A stretch of 62,570 bases of DNA, taken from positions 1 to 62,570 of the forward strand of contig JAMCWR010000074.1 in the NCBI GenBank assembly GCA_023480665.1. Reading direction: 5' to 3'. A model generated the notes under the pieces. It did not search any database and was not told where the DNA came from. It saw nothing but the letters and a program-made list of their open reading frames with translations. Below are positions 17,149-24,986 of this stretch, in pieces. The DNA is from Gammaproteobacteria bacterium (GTDB taxonomy: Bacteria; Pseudomonadota; Gammaproteobacteria; UBA9339). Both the position numbers and the translations under genes were made by a program. Position 1 is the first letter of the stretch. Each line of letters opens with the position of its first letter.

Positions 17149-17505
17149 ATGCATGAACTCGGCATCATTCAAAATATTTTTAAAGTAGTTGAGGAAACAG
17201 CAGCTGCTAATAATCTAAGCAAAGTTTCCAAAGTATACTTGAAAGTTGGAAAGCTTAGGCAAGTGGTTCCTGAATTTTTGCAGTTTGCATTTGCAACTGT
17301 TACGAAAGATACAATTGCTGAAGGTGCCGAGCTGGTTATCGAAATTGTTCCGGTGATGTTGCAGTGCAAAGCATGTGGTAATAAATTTGCAGAAAAATCT
17401 GATTTGCCATTAGAGTGTGTTGCATGTGGTAGTACAGATTTAAAAATAATAGCTGGCAAAGAAATTGTTCTCGATAGCATCGAGGGTGATAAAAAAAATC
17501 TTTAA
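17149..17505 (+). CDS. hypA: hydrogenase nickel-insertion protein HypA
   Basis: A 118-residue HypA. The N-terminal MHE (Met1-His2-Glu3) is the nickel site and fixes the start. The C-terminal zinc domain has two CxxC pairs (LQCKACGNKF, LECVACGSTDL) near residues 73-98. HypA delivers Ni to the hydrogenase large subunit precursor together with HypB, in the cytoplasm. It opens the hydrogenase region and is followed, after a repeat block, by hypB. Length is the family norm. Confidence 0.95.
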   Translation: MHELGIIQNIFKVVEETAAANNLSKVSKVYLKVGKLRQVVPEFLQFAFATVTKDTIAEGAELVIEIVPVMLQCKACGNKFAEKSDLPLECVACGSTDLKIIAGKEIVLDSIEGDKKNL

Positions 17506-17531
17506 TTTTTAGTTCGTCATTCTTAATGGTG

Positions 17532-17740
17532 TTGTTGCATAATTAATATTTTTAAAATGTAGGGGCGGGTTTCTGCAGTGTCTAATAAACTGCGGTGAAT
17601 TTTATATATCTAGTTTCTATCAATCCGTGTTACTTACAACACAAACCCGCGCCCTACAATATGTATGGGGGAAATTTTATGCATACGGAAATAACTATTT
17701 ATGCAACAATGTCATTCTTAATTCTTAATTGCTTTTTATG
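17532..17740. repeat. A-family element (17558-17658) in a TTGTTGCATAA frame
   Basis: TGTAGGGGCGGGTTTCTGCAG at 17558 runs to CACAAACCCGCGCCCTACA at 17658. The frame is GTTGTTGCATAATTAATATT at about 17531 and ACTATTTATGCAACAATG at about 17693, followed by AT-rich TTCTTAATTCTTAATTGC. Framed elements of the same design lie at 8995-9165. No gene is visible between hypA and hypB apart from this block. Confidence 0.8.
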
Positions 17741-17751
17741 AGGCTCAAACT

Positions 17752-18420
17752 ATGTTAATCAAAATAATGCAGAATGTTTTAGCAGAAAATGCCAAAATGG
17801 CGGGGGAAATTCGTGATCTCCTTAAACAGAAAAAAATTTTAATGATTAATCTAATTAGTTCACCTGGATCTGGTAAAACTAGTTTGCTGGAAAAGACCTT
17901 GCCATTTCTAAAAGCAAAATACCGTGTTGCAGTAATTGAAGGCGATGTTGAAACCGATAAAGATGCCAAACGTTTAGAAAATTCCAATGTTCCGATTGCG
18001 TTAATTAACACTAGTGGTGCTTGTCATTTAGAATCCGTAAGCATTGAAAAAGCCTTTTCGGTTTTGGATTTAGATAATTTGGATATTATTTTTGTCGAAA
18101 ATGTGGGCAATCTAGTTTGTCCAGCAGAATTTGATATTGGCGAAGACATGAAAGTTGCGCTCGTTAGTACTCCAGAAGGCGATGATAAACCAAGCAAATA
18201 TCCTCTGCTATTTCGTGAGGCGTCCCTTGCGATTTTAAATAAGATAGATTTACTTCAACATGTGGATTTCAATTTGAATAATTTTTCTGCCGATGTGCAA
18301 GAGCTCAATCCTAATTTGTCTATAATTAAAATGTCTTGTCGTACCGGCGAAGGATTACAAGATTGGTTTAATTGGCTTGAGACGAAAATAGCCAGCAAAC
18401 AAAGGGTAATGAAGAATTAA
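17752..18420 (+). CDS. hypB: hydrogenase nickel GTPase HypB
   Basis: A 222-residue SIMIBI-class GTPase. NLISSPGSGKTSLLEKTLPFL near residue 35 is the P-loop, VIEGDVETDKDAKRL near residue 63 the switch region, ACHLE near residue 88 holds the conserved Cys-His metal site, and ENVGNLVCPAEFDIGE near residue 120 and LNKIDLL near residue 163 complete the signature. The histidine-rich nickel-storage tail and the CxxCGC motif of E. coli HypB are absent. It powers Ni transfer from HypA. GAGG lies 8 nt before the ATG. Confidence 0.95.
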   Translation: MLIKIMQNVLAENAKMAGEIRDLLKQKKILMINLISSPGSGKTSLLEKTLPFLKAKYRVAVIEGDVETDKDAKRLENSNVPIALINTSGACHLESVSIEKAFSVLDLDNLDIIFVENVGNLVCPAEFDIGEDMKVALVSTPEGDDKPSKYPLLFREASLAILNKIDLLQHVDFNLNNFSADVQELNPNLSIIKMSCRTGEGLQDWFNWLETKIASKQRVMKN

Positions 18421-18451
18421 AGTTGTTTGTCTAATTTTGCCTCGATATTCA

Positions 18452-18549
18452 TGTAGGGGCGGGTTTGTCATAACATAGCACAATGTTTATAGAAGCTAAA
18501 TTTTATTTTAATCTACAATGCATTGTAGGCCATCTGAAACCCGCCCGCG
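18452..18549. repeat. A-family element, TTTGTCATAACA subtype
   Basis: TGTAGGGGCGGGTTTGTC at 18452 to CTGAAACCCGCCCGCG at about 18549, with the interior AACATAGCACAATGTTTATA. The upstream flank GTTTGTCTAATTTTGCCTC recurs in part at 43846, and a close variant of the whole unit is at 41480-41600. It sits between hypB and a converging small gene. Confidence 0.8.
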
Positions 18550-18596
18550 TAGTGGCACAAATCTAGACACATGGGCAAAATTTGTTAAACATTGTA

Positions 18597-18974
18597 CTAG
18601 CCATGGATATCATTTGAACTACCGAACAAATAATCATTATCTTTTAATTGTCCAGCATATTGAGTATCATTTTTTTCAATAAGAGCTGGTGCACCATTCT
18701 GTCCTAATGAAGATAATGCAGAGCCTTCTTGTTCATTAACATCTGGTTCTGGAGCTTGATTTTTTACTACTTCTTTTTGCTCAATAGTCTCTTTTTTTTC
18801 AAATTGGGTTTTTGGCTGAGATTCTAAGTCGTCAATTTGCTGTTGTTGTATTGTAGGTTTGACAATGGTTCTTACAGTTTGCAAGCGATCGCGCTCTGCT
18901 TTTGCGTCTTTAAGATCTTGATTGTGTCCTGTATCTGATAAGATGGTACCTTCTTGTTTTCTTTTATCTGCCAT
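18597..18974 (-). CDS. hydrophilic Gln/Glu-rich hypothetical protein
   Basis: A 125-residue protein, highly charged and without hydrophobic segments. It has Lys/Glu/Asp runs at residues 1-60 (DAKAERDRLQTV, QQQQIDDLESQ), a heptad-like coiled-coil-prone middle, and a polar tail ending NDYLFGSSNDIHG. A GGAGATAG Shine-Dalgarno 8 nt before the ATG supports expression. I recognise no family. It lies convergently with hypB inside the hydrogenase region, but its opposite strand suggests independence. In a Dot/Icm bacterium such disordered acidic proteins are sometimes secreted substrates; that is only a possibility. Confidence 0.6.
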   Translation of the reverse strand: MADKRKQEGTILSDTGHNQDLKDAKAERDRLQTVRTIVKPTIQQQQIDDLESQPKTQFEKKETIEQKEVVKNQAPEPDVNEQEGSALSSLGQNGAPALIEKNDTQYAGQLKDNDYLFGSSNDIHG

Positions 18975-19110
18975 AAGCTATCTCCGAATTACATAAATTA
19001 TATATTGATAGAATTTATAAATTTAATTAATACATTTTTAAGTTTAGCATAAATAAAAAAAACTGCAGGAATAGAAAAATCTTCTCTGTACACGTCAAAT
19101 TTTGGCTTTA

Positions 19111-19329
19111 TGTAAATGGGGAAGGTTTGTCATTGATGATTGCGGTGTAAATCGAAACTAAAAATATTGCGGGTTTTGTGATCTTTTCGAGGTCGCAGAA
19201 ACCTTCCCGTTAAGTGCAGTGACAAAATTATTACGGGCGAGTTTCTATAGTATCTAATAAACCGCGATGAATTTTACAAATTTAAATTCTACTAAACTGC
19301 GATACTTCAAACACAAACTCGCCCCTACA
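19111..19329. repeat. tandem B-family (19111-19209) and A-family (19232-19329) elements
   Basis: The B unit runs from TGTAAATGGGGAAGGTTTGTC to GGTCGCAGAAACCTTCCCG, with the interior TCTTTTCGAGGTCGC. It is followed after ~22 bp by an A unit from ACGGGCGAGTTTCTATAGT to ACAAACTCGCCCCTAC. B plus A pairs also occur at 23432-23668 and 35021-35239, in A-B order. With flanking AT-rich DNA this fills the gap upstream of the hydrogenase operon, so the operon promoter must lie in or beside repeat DNA. Confidence 0.8.
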
Positions 19330-19449
19330 ACAAAAACCAGCCCCCATCCACATCATGCCAAAATTTGACATGTTCAGAGGAAAATCTTGCATCTAATTGC
19401 ATTAGGAGTTAAATTCATCGCAAATTTTATTGAATCGAGGATGACAATA

Positions 19450-20490
19450 ATGAGTACAAAAACTACTGAACTAATTGTCTCAAAAACTAATCTTCTCAAA
19501 GGGTTAGATCAAGCTTTACAGAATTATAAAGTTGTTGCGCTAACTCATAGAGGCGAGCGAGTACTTTATGATTATATAAATTCAACGGATGAAATTGAAC
19601 TACATTGCAACGCAACTGTGTTGCCTCTCAAAAAATATTTTTTCCCGCAAGATGAGACGATTGTTGAATATACTGCGGATGGTAAATTTACTGCGAAGGT
19701 TGAAGCAAAACCTACAGTTCTCTTTGGAATTCATCCTTGTGATGTTAACGGATTAAAAATTTTAACTGAGGCTTTTGCCGATGATCATGGCGATCCTAAT
19801 TATCTAGCCAAAAGGGATCTTGCTGTGGTTATTGGGCTCGAGTGTGCTAAGTTATGTGATAAACACGCCTTTTGCTCAAAAGTGAATACGCATTATGCCA
19901 CTAGTGGCTATGATTTGATGCTCTATCCACAAGGTGACCAATTTGCATTAGAAATTGCAACTGATAAAGGTCGTGAATTTGTTGCTAAGTATCTTGCGAC
20001 TGAAAAAGCCAAAGGTGATGAGATTGCGCTTTTTTGCCAAGAAAAGGATAAAAATTTTGCCGTAGAGCCACCATTCAAAGATTTAGAAAGATTTCCTGAG
20101 TTATTTGAAGCCAATAAACTACACCCAATTTGGGACCAAGAAGGCGCACGTTGTTTAAGTTGTGGTTCTTGTATCATGGTATGCCCAACCTGTTTTTGTT
20201 TTGATGTCAAAGATGAGTGGCAGTTAAACCTGGAAAAAGGCAGAAGAATTCGCAAGTGGGATGCATGCATGCTAAATGATTTTACTAAGGTTGCGGGTGG
20301 GGAAATTTTTCGTCATACCGCCACGAAAAGATTGCATCACCGTATCAATCGTAAGTTTGATTATTTAATGAGCAAACACAAAATGGCGGTTTGCGTTGGT
20401 TGTGGCAGATGTGTGCGCGCGTGTTTAGCAGATATCAGCCCACGCACCATTGCTGAGGCAATAAACGGCGAAAAACCAATAAAAAAATAA
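19450..20490 (+). CDS. hydB: [NiFe]-hydrogenase beta subunit, iron-sulfur protein (HydB-like)
   Basis: About 346 residues. Two ferredoxin-like Cys clusters lie in the C-terminal half: CLSCGSCIMVCPTCFCFDV near residue 235 and CVGCGRCVRACLADISP near residue 315. Upstream cysteines (HPCDVNGL, LECAKLCDKHAFC) match the family of sulfhydrogenase beta/anaerobic sulfite reductase A proteins. It carries electrons between the [NiFe] heterodimer and the flavoprotein HydG. The ATG at 19450 follows GAGG by 9 nt; an in-frame TTG at 19387 with AGAGG also has good spacing but adds an unlikely N-terminus. It is the first gene of the HydBGDA operon. Confidence 0.9.
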   Translation: MSTKTTELIVSKTNLLKGLDQALQNYKVVALTHRGERVLYDYINSTDEIELHCNATVLPLKKYFFPQDETIVEYTADGKFTAKVEAKPTVLFGIHPCDVNGLKILTEAFADDHGDPNYLAKRDLAVVIGLECAKLCDKHAFCSKVNTHYATSGYDLMLYPQGDQFALEIATDKGREFVAKYLATEKAKGDEIALFCQEKDKNFAVEPPFKDLERFPELFEANKLHPIWDQEGARCLSCGSCIMVCPTCFCFDVKDEWQLNLEKGRRIRKWDACMLNDFTKVAGGEIFRHTATKRLHHRINRKFDYLMSKHKMAVCVGCGRCVRACLADISPRTIAEAINGEKPIKK

Positions 20491-20518
20491 AAAATTATTT
20501 ATTGTTGGGAGCTTCCAC

Positions 20519-21385
20519 ATGAGAACAAAATTAAATTTACAAACCAAAGATAATAATCTTTATATGCCTGAACCGGCTAGAATTATCAAAATTGAGTCAC
20601 ACAACGACAAAGAGAAGCTTTTTCAGTTAGAGTTATTGGAAAGAAAAACTCTTGGTAATATTCCTGGTCAATTTGTGCAGGTATTAATTTTAGGTTATGG
20701 CGAAGCCCCAATTTCGATCACTTCAGCACCGCGTAATGATAATAAATTTGAGCTATCTTTACGCGCAGTTGGTGATGTAACAAATAAACTTTGCTCGCTA
20801 AAAGCAGGTGATATTATTCATATTCGTGGCCCATTTGGCCATGGGTTTGATGACTCCATTATTGCTAGAATGCGTGGCAAGCATTTACTTATTGTTGCTG
20901 GAGGAACCGGTTTATTTCCTGTTCGATCGCTAATCAACAAACTTTTACCTGAACGCAATAAATACAAAAAAATTTCTTTACTTTATGGGTGCAAATCACC
21001 ACAAGATCGTGCCGGAGCTTATGAGGCTGAGTTGAAAACGATGGTGAAAATTGGTGAAAATGTCGAGCTTTTGGAAACAGTTGATAAAGTTTCATCAGAA
21101 TGGACAGGAAATGTCGGCGTAATAACAACATTAATTCCCAAAGTTGATTTTGTTCCAGAAGAAACCATAGCGGTAATTTATGGTCCGCCAATTATGTATA
21201 AGTTTGTGCTTAAAGCTTTAAAAGATCGTAAAATTTCTAATGAAAATATTTATATGTCACTGGAGCGGCGCATGCGATGTGGAATTGGCAAATGTGGGCA
21301 TTGCCAGATGGAAGGTATTTATGTTTGTCAGGAAGGCCCAGTCTTTAATTATGCAGATATTGAAGCCAATGAGGAGGTATTCTAA
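20519..21385 (+). CDS. hydG: hydrogenase gamma subunit, FAD/NAD(P)-binding reductase (HydG-like)
   Basis: A 288-residue ferredoxin-NADP reductase-fold protein. FAD binding is seen in PISITSAPRN and LSLRAVGDVTNKL (residues ~60-95), NAD(P) binding in LLIVAGGTGLFPVRSL (~122) and YGPPIMYKFV (~220), and a C-terminal [2Fe-2S] motif in RRMRCGIGKCGHCQMEGIYVCQEG (CxxxxCxxCx8C, ~248). It exchanges hydride between the hydrogenase module and NAD(P)H. GGGAG lies 8 nt before the ATG. Its stop overlaps the next start. Confidence 0.92.
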   Translation: MRTKLNLQTKDNNLYMPEPARIIKIESHNDKEKLFQLELLERKTLGNIPGQFVQVLILGYGEAPISITSAPRNDNKFELSLRAVGDVTNKLCSLKAGDIIHIRGPFGHGFDDSIIARMRGKHLLIVAGGTGLFPVRSLINKLLPERNKYKKISLLYGCKSPQDRAGAYEAELKTMVKIGENVELLETVDKVSSEWTGNVGVITTLIPKVDFVPEETIAVIYGPPIMYKFVLKALKDRKISNENIYMSLERRMRCGIGKCGHCQMEGIYVCQEGPVFNYADIEANEEVF

Positions 21386-22137
21386 TGAAGCCACGCGTTG
21401 CATTTTTTGATTTTTCATGTTGCGAAGGTTGCCAGTTATGCGCAATTGATTTAACCACTGAACAGCTGCTGGATCTGCTTGCAGTAGTTGATATTGTAGA
21501 ATTCCGTGAAGCGATTAGCGATAAATCTGATCAATATGATATTGCTATTGTTGAAGGCTCAATAACTAGAGATTCTGATATTCCGCGTTTGCAAAAAATT
21601 CGTGATACAGCAAAAATAGTAGTTGCATTAGGTGCTTGCTCTATGATTTGCGGTATTAATGCGCTGAAAAATTTTCAAACTAAAGAAGAGTATCAAAAAG
21701 ATGTTTATCCTGAAGATCCCACCAAATATGAAACGACAACTGCTCGTGCCATTAATGAAATTGTAAAAGTTGATGCTTTTATTCCAGGTTGTCCCATCGA
21801 TACTTATGAATTTTTGCGCGTCGTAAAAAATTTAGTTTTAGGCAAAAACCCTGATATTCCAGAATATCCAGTATGCGTCGAGTGTAAACGCAATGAAAAT
21901 ATTTGTGTCTATGAAAAAGGGATTCAATGTTTAGGGCCAGTAATTCGTGCTGGCTGTAATGCTAGGTGCCCAAGTAATGGCGGTTATTGTTTTGGTTGTC
22001 GCGGTATTATTCCTGAGCCAAATTTACATTCGCAACAAGATATTATGCAGAAATATAATCTCACTTTTGCGCAGATGTTAGAAAAGTTTAAATTATTTTT
22101 ACAAAGAAATAAGGAGGTATTTCCCGATGGCAAATAA
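21385..22137 (+). CDS. hydD: [NiFe]-hydrogenase small (delta) subunit (HydD-like)
   Basis: A 250-residue member of the NADH:quinone oxidoreductase 20 kDa/hydrogenase small subunit family without a Tat signal, hence cytosolic. The proximal cluster ligands are in FSCCEGCQLCAIDL (residues ~10-20), GACSMICGINAL (~90) and IPGCPIDTYEF (~135). The C-terminal Cys-rich region (CVECKRNENICVYEKGIQCLG...CNARCPSNGGYCFGCRG, ~170-220) binds medial and distal clusters. It pairs with the large subunit 11 bp downstream, with overlapping frames. Confidence 0.93.
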   Translation: MKPRVAFFDFSCCEGCQLCAIDLTTEQLLDLLAVVDIVEFREAISDKSDQYDIAIVEGSITRDSDIPRLQKIRDTAKIVVALGACSMICGINALKNFQTKEEYQKDVYPEDPTKYETTTARAINEIVKVDAFIPGCPIDTYEFLRVVKNLVLGKNPDIPEYPVCVECKRNENICVYEKGIQCLGPVIRAGCNARCPSNGGYCFGCRGIIPEPNLHSQQDIMQKYNLTFAQMLEKFKLFLQRNKEVFPDGK

Positions 22138-23416
22138 TATTAAAATCGATGTACATCATATTACGCGCGTTGAAGGCCACGGGAATATTAAAGTAGATAT
22201 TGCAAATGGCGAGTTAAAAACTTGTAATCTCGAAATTGTTGAGGCACCACGTTTTTTTGAAGCGATGTTACGTGGCAGAATTTATGATGAAGCTGCGTTA
22301 ATTATTAGCCGCATTTGTGGCATATGTTCAGTGGGACATCAGATGGCATCGCTCAATGCAACTGAAGATGCGTTTGGGATTAAGATTTCGCGGCAAGAAA
22401 AATTATTGCGCCGTTTAATGAATTGCGGCGAATATTTTGAAAGCCATGTGCTGCATATTTTCTTTCTTGCGGTTCCTGATTTTGTTGGTGCAAAATCAGT
22501 GCTGCCTTTAGTTAATACGCATAAAGATGTGGTAATTCAAGCATTAAAACTTAAACGCTTAGGCCATTATATTGGTGATGTAATAGGTGGAAGATTAATT
22601 CATGCTATGGCTTCAAACGTTAAAGCCATGACGAAAATCCCAACGCCAGCGATACTTCATGATATTATTGCCAAACTGCAAGACGCAAAAAATGAGCTAA
22701 AAATTGCCATTAAAACTTTAAAAGCGCTTAATTTGCCGCAGTTTGAGCGTGAGACTGAATATATTTCGTTGTATAAAAAAGGCGAGTATGCGCTTTTAGA
22801 AGGAAATATTTTTTCGAGCGATAGTGGCGAAACCTCATATAAAAATTACCGTGAGTTTACTAACGAATATTTAGTTGACCATTCGACTGCGAAGCGTGCT
22901 AAGCACAGTCGCGATTCATTTATGGTTGGCGCTTTGGCAAGATTTAATAATAATCATGAGTGGCTGTCTGATAGCGCGAAAGAAGTCGCTGCGGACCTGG
23001 GCCTTAAAGCTCCGTGTTTTAATAGCTACTTGAATACTGTTGCGCAATTTGTTGAGCTAGTTCATATTGCTGATGATAGTATTGCTGCCTGCGAAGAGTT
23101 ATTAAATATGCAGCTAGTACTTGAGGATAGAAAATTTTCTCTTCATGCTGGAACAGGAGTTGGTGCTGTAGAGGTTCCGCGTGGAATTTTGTATCACGAG
23201 TATACTTATGATGATCAAGGTTTTATGCAAAAGGCCAATTGTATTATTCCGACTGGACAAAATTTAAATAATATCGAAAATGATTTTCGTGCACTTTTGC
23301 CAACTATCATGCATAAGTCCAAAGAAGAAATAACTTTAATGTTGGAAATGATGGTGCGTGCCTATGATCCGTGCATTTCTTGTTCAACGCATATTCTTGA
23401 TGTTGAGTTTGTTTAG
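22127..23416 (+). CDS. hydA: [NiFe]-hydrogenase large (alpha) subunit, group 3b-like (HydA)
   Basis: A 429-residue catalytic subunit. The N-terminal L1 motif RICGICSVGHQ (~residue 62) and the C-terminal L2 motif DPCISCSTH (~residue 415) supply the four cysteines of the Ni-Fe site. The tail after His is only ILDVEFV, the peptide expected to be removed by the maturation protease, and resembles the short tails of group 3b enzymes. Together with HydB, HydG and HydD this indicates a soluble bidirectional NAD(P)-coupled hydrogenase (sulfhydrogenase type). The substrate preference (H2 evolution or uptake, polysulfide) is inference. Confidence 0.94.
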   Translation: MANNIKIDVHHITRVEGHGNIKVDIANGELKTCNLEIVEAPRFFEAMLRGRIYDEAALIISRICGICSVGHQMASLNATEDAFGIKISRQEKLLRRLMNCGEYFESHVLHIFFLAVPDFVGAKSVLPLVNTHKDVVIQALKLKRLGHYIGDVIGGRLIHAMASNVKAMTKIPTPAILHDIIAKLQDAKNELKIAIKTLKALNLPQFERETEYISLYKKGEYALLEGNIFSSDSGETSYKNYREFTNEYLVDHSTAKRAKHSRDSFMVGALARFNNNHEWLSDSAKEVAADLGLKAPCFNSYLNTVAQFVELVHIADDSIAACEELLNMQLVLEDRKFSLHAGTGVGAVEVPRGILYHEYTYDDQGFMQKANCIIPTGQNLNNIENDFRALLPTIMHKSKEEITLMLEMMVRAYDPCISCSTHILDVEFV

Positions 23417-23431
23417 GTAATGTTTTTATAG

Positions 23432-23668
23432 TGTAGGGGCTGGTTTGTGCTTGTAGGGCGCGGGTTTGTGTTGGAAGTAACACGGTTTGATAGAATCTAG
23501 ATATGCAAAATTTACTGCAGTTTATTAAACACCGCAGAAACCCGCCCATCACAGTTTCAATCTAACACCTAACAGGAAGGTTTCTGCGACCTCCAAAAGA
23601 TCGTAGAATTCGTAGTATTTTTAGTCTCGATTTATACAGTAGTCGTTCATGACAAACCTTCCCCTACA
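23432..23668. repeat. A-family (23432-23548) and B-family (23570-23668) elements
   Basis: The A unit begins TGTAGGGGCTGGTTTGTG, holds a second partial end TGTAGGGCGCGGGTTTGTG and ends CAGAAACCCGCCC. The B unit runs from ACAGGAAGGTTTCTGCGACC to GACAAACCTTCCCCTACA. These separate hydA from its protease gene, so that gene may need its own promoter or read-through. Confidence 0.82.
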
Positions 23669-23700
23669 TTTCATGATAAATGGAAAATTTATAAATAATT

Positions 23701-24162
23701 ATGCTAAAAAAAATAATAATCGGTGTTGGAAATATTTTTCGCCACGATGATGGTTTTGGTCCCGCTGTTATAAAAATTCTGCAAACTAAGGTTATTCCTA
23801 ATTATGATTTACTTGATGGTGGCACTGATGGCTTGGCGCTCTTAGATGTGATCGCTAAATATGAAAAAGCTATTATTATAGATGCAGTGCATATGAGTGC
23901 TCAACCTGGCACTGTTAAAATTTTTACGCCGAAAGAGGCTCTTATCAAAATTAAATCCGATGTACTTTCTACACATGGTTTTGGTATTGCTGAGGTTATA
24001 AAATTAGCCGAAGAGTTAAATATTAAGACTGAGATTGTTATTGTCGGCATCGAGCCAGAAGATATTTCGTTTGGCGAAGGGTTGAGTGAAGTGGTTACTG
24101 CAAAGTTGCCAGAAGTAATCGCTTGGGTTTACCATAAGAATACCTGCAGTAAAATACCGTAA
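23701..24162 (+). CDS. hydrogenase maturation endopeptidase (HybD/HycI family)
   Basis: A 153-residue nickel-dependent protease that trims the C-terminal peptide of the large subunit after Ni insertion. GVGNIFRHDDGFGPAVIKIL near residue 9 supplies the first acidic Ni ligand, DGGTDGLALLD near residue 45 the second, and STHGFG near residue 91 the histidine ligand. The length fits the family (150-165). Its presence next to hydA, whose tail is ILDVEFV, makes the pairing clear. It is 285 bp from hydA because of inserted repeats. Confidence 0.92.
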   Translation: MLKKIIIGVGNIFRHDDGFGPAVIKILQTKVIPNYDLLDGGTDGLALLDVIAKYEKAIIIDAVHMSAQPGTVKIFTPKEALIKIKSDVLSTHGFGIAEVIKLAEELNIKTEIVIVGIEPEDISFGEGLSEVVTAKLPEVIAWVYHKNTCSKIP

Positions 24163-24264
24163 TTTTCCCTGTATTGAGTTTTATTTTTACATTGCTGAAA
24201 ATAATATTGGCATTTCTGTCTTCTATAGGATACAATATCTATGCTAATAATAATAAAACAGTAA

Positions 24265-24575
24265 ATTGCAATCTACACTACTCAAGGTGGTAGAAAACCT
24301 TTTATTGAATGGTTAGAGTCTCTAATAGGTAAACTAGATATCGTGTAAAAACACGCTTAGATCGGGTTTTGCTTGGTAATTTTGGCGATCATCGATATTT
24401 AGATAAAGGGATATATGAATTACGCTTACAATTTGGTTCTGGTTATAGAATTTATTATGGAGTGGAAGGAAAAATAGTTATTTTACTCTGTGGCGGAGAT
24501 AAGGCAACTCAGCAAAATGATATTAAAAAGGCTTATTTGTATTGGCAAGATTATTTATGTAAATTATTTATATAG
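24265..24575 (+). pseudogene. HigB/RelE-like toxin, frameshifted and without a normal start
   Basis: The frame from about 24265 reads IYTTQGGRKPFIEWLESLIGKLDIV then a stop at about 24346; the next frame continues KTRLDRVLLGNFGDHRYLDKGIYELRLQFGSGYRIYYG...LLCGGDKATQQNDIKKAYLYWQDY. Joined, these match the addiction-module killer family (HigB-like, ~100 residues: GGRxPFxEWL, RLDRxxLGNFGDH, ELRxxFGxGYRIYY). The shift lies in GTGTAAAAACACGC, and a TAA just upstream at 24262 leaves no ATG/GTG/TTG for the first part. It is therefore probably inactive, while the antitoxin gene is intact. Confidence 0.75.
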
Positions 24576-24584
24576 GTGAAAAAT

Positions 24585-24884
24585 ATGACAATTAATAACT
24601 CTACAGATTATCAGCAGTATTTACTTGATTCACTTCAAAACCAAAAAGAAGCTGCTGGTTATTTAAATACTTCACTTGAAGATGGGGATACTGCGGGTTT
24701 TTTACTTGCATTGCAAAATGTAGTTCAGGCGCAAGGTGGTTTTGCTAAGATTGCTAATAAACTGCATAGAAGTCGCACAAGTCTTTATAAAACTCTTTCA
24801 CGCGGAGGCAACCCATATTTAGAGACCACGCGGGATCTTTTGTCAGTGTTAGGTCTGCGTCTTAAAATCGTTTCGAATACTTAA
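24585..24884 (+). CDS. HigA-like antitoxin (addiction module antidote, HTH)
   Basis: A 99-residue protein with an XRE-type helix-turn-helix at the C-terminus: GGFAKIANKLHRSRTSLYKTLSRGGNPYLETTRDLLSVLGLRLKI. This is the signature of the TIGR02684-type antidote paired with HigB/RelE-like killers. A GTG at 24576 is in frame, but the ATG at 24585 has AGGTG ~6 nt upstream. The partner toxin upstream is frameshifted, so this is an orphan antitoxin that may still repress its own promoter. Confidence 0.85.
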   Translation: MTINNSTDYQQYLLDSLQNQKEAAGYLNTSLEDGDTAGFLLALQNVVQAQGGFAKIANKLHRSRTSLYKTLSRGGNPYLETTRDLLSVLGLRLKIVSNT

Positions 24885-24907
24885 GTTTAATAGCAAAGCC
24901 ATTTGTT

Positions 24908-24935
24908 TTGACTTGGTTTGCTCTTGTGTTATAAT
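24908..24935 (+). promoter_or_regulatory. predicted sigma70 promoter of the AbiE-like operon
   Basis: TTGACT (24908-24913) and TATAAT (24930-24935) are separated by 16 bp, close to consensus. Transcription would start near 24942, about 45 nt before the abiEi start codon. The leader hairpin follows at once. Confidence 0.65.
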
Positions 24936-24944
24936 TTGCACGAA

Positions 24945-24963
24945 ACTGGCGTTTTTTGCCAGT
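24945..24963 (+). promoter_or_regulatory. ACTGGC/GCCAGT inverted repeat in the abiEi leader
   Basis: ACTGGC-GTTTTTT-GCCAGT forms a 6-bp stem just downstream of the predicted transcription start and upstream of the abiEi ATG at 24987. AbiEi-type antitoxins autorepress by binding inverted repeats near their promoter, so this may be the operator. It could instead act as a leader hairpin. Confidence 0.45.
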
Positions 24964-24986
24964 ATTAAGCAAATTACCTGATTAGT

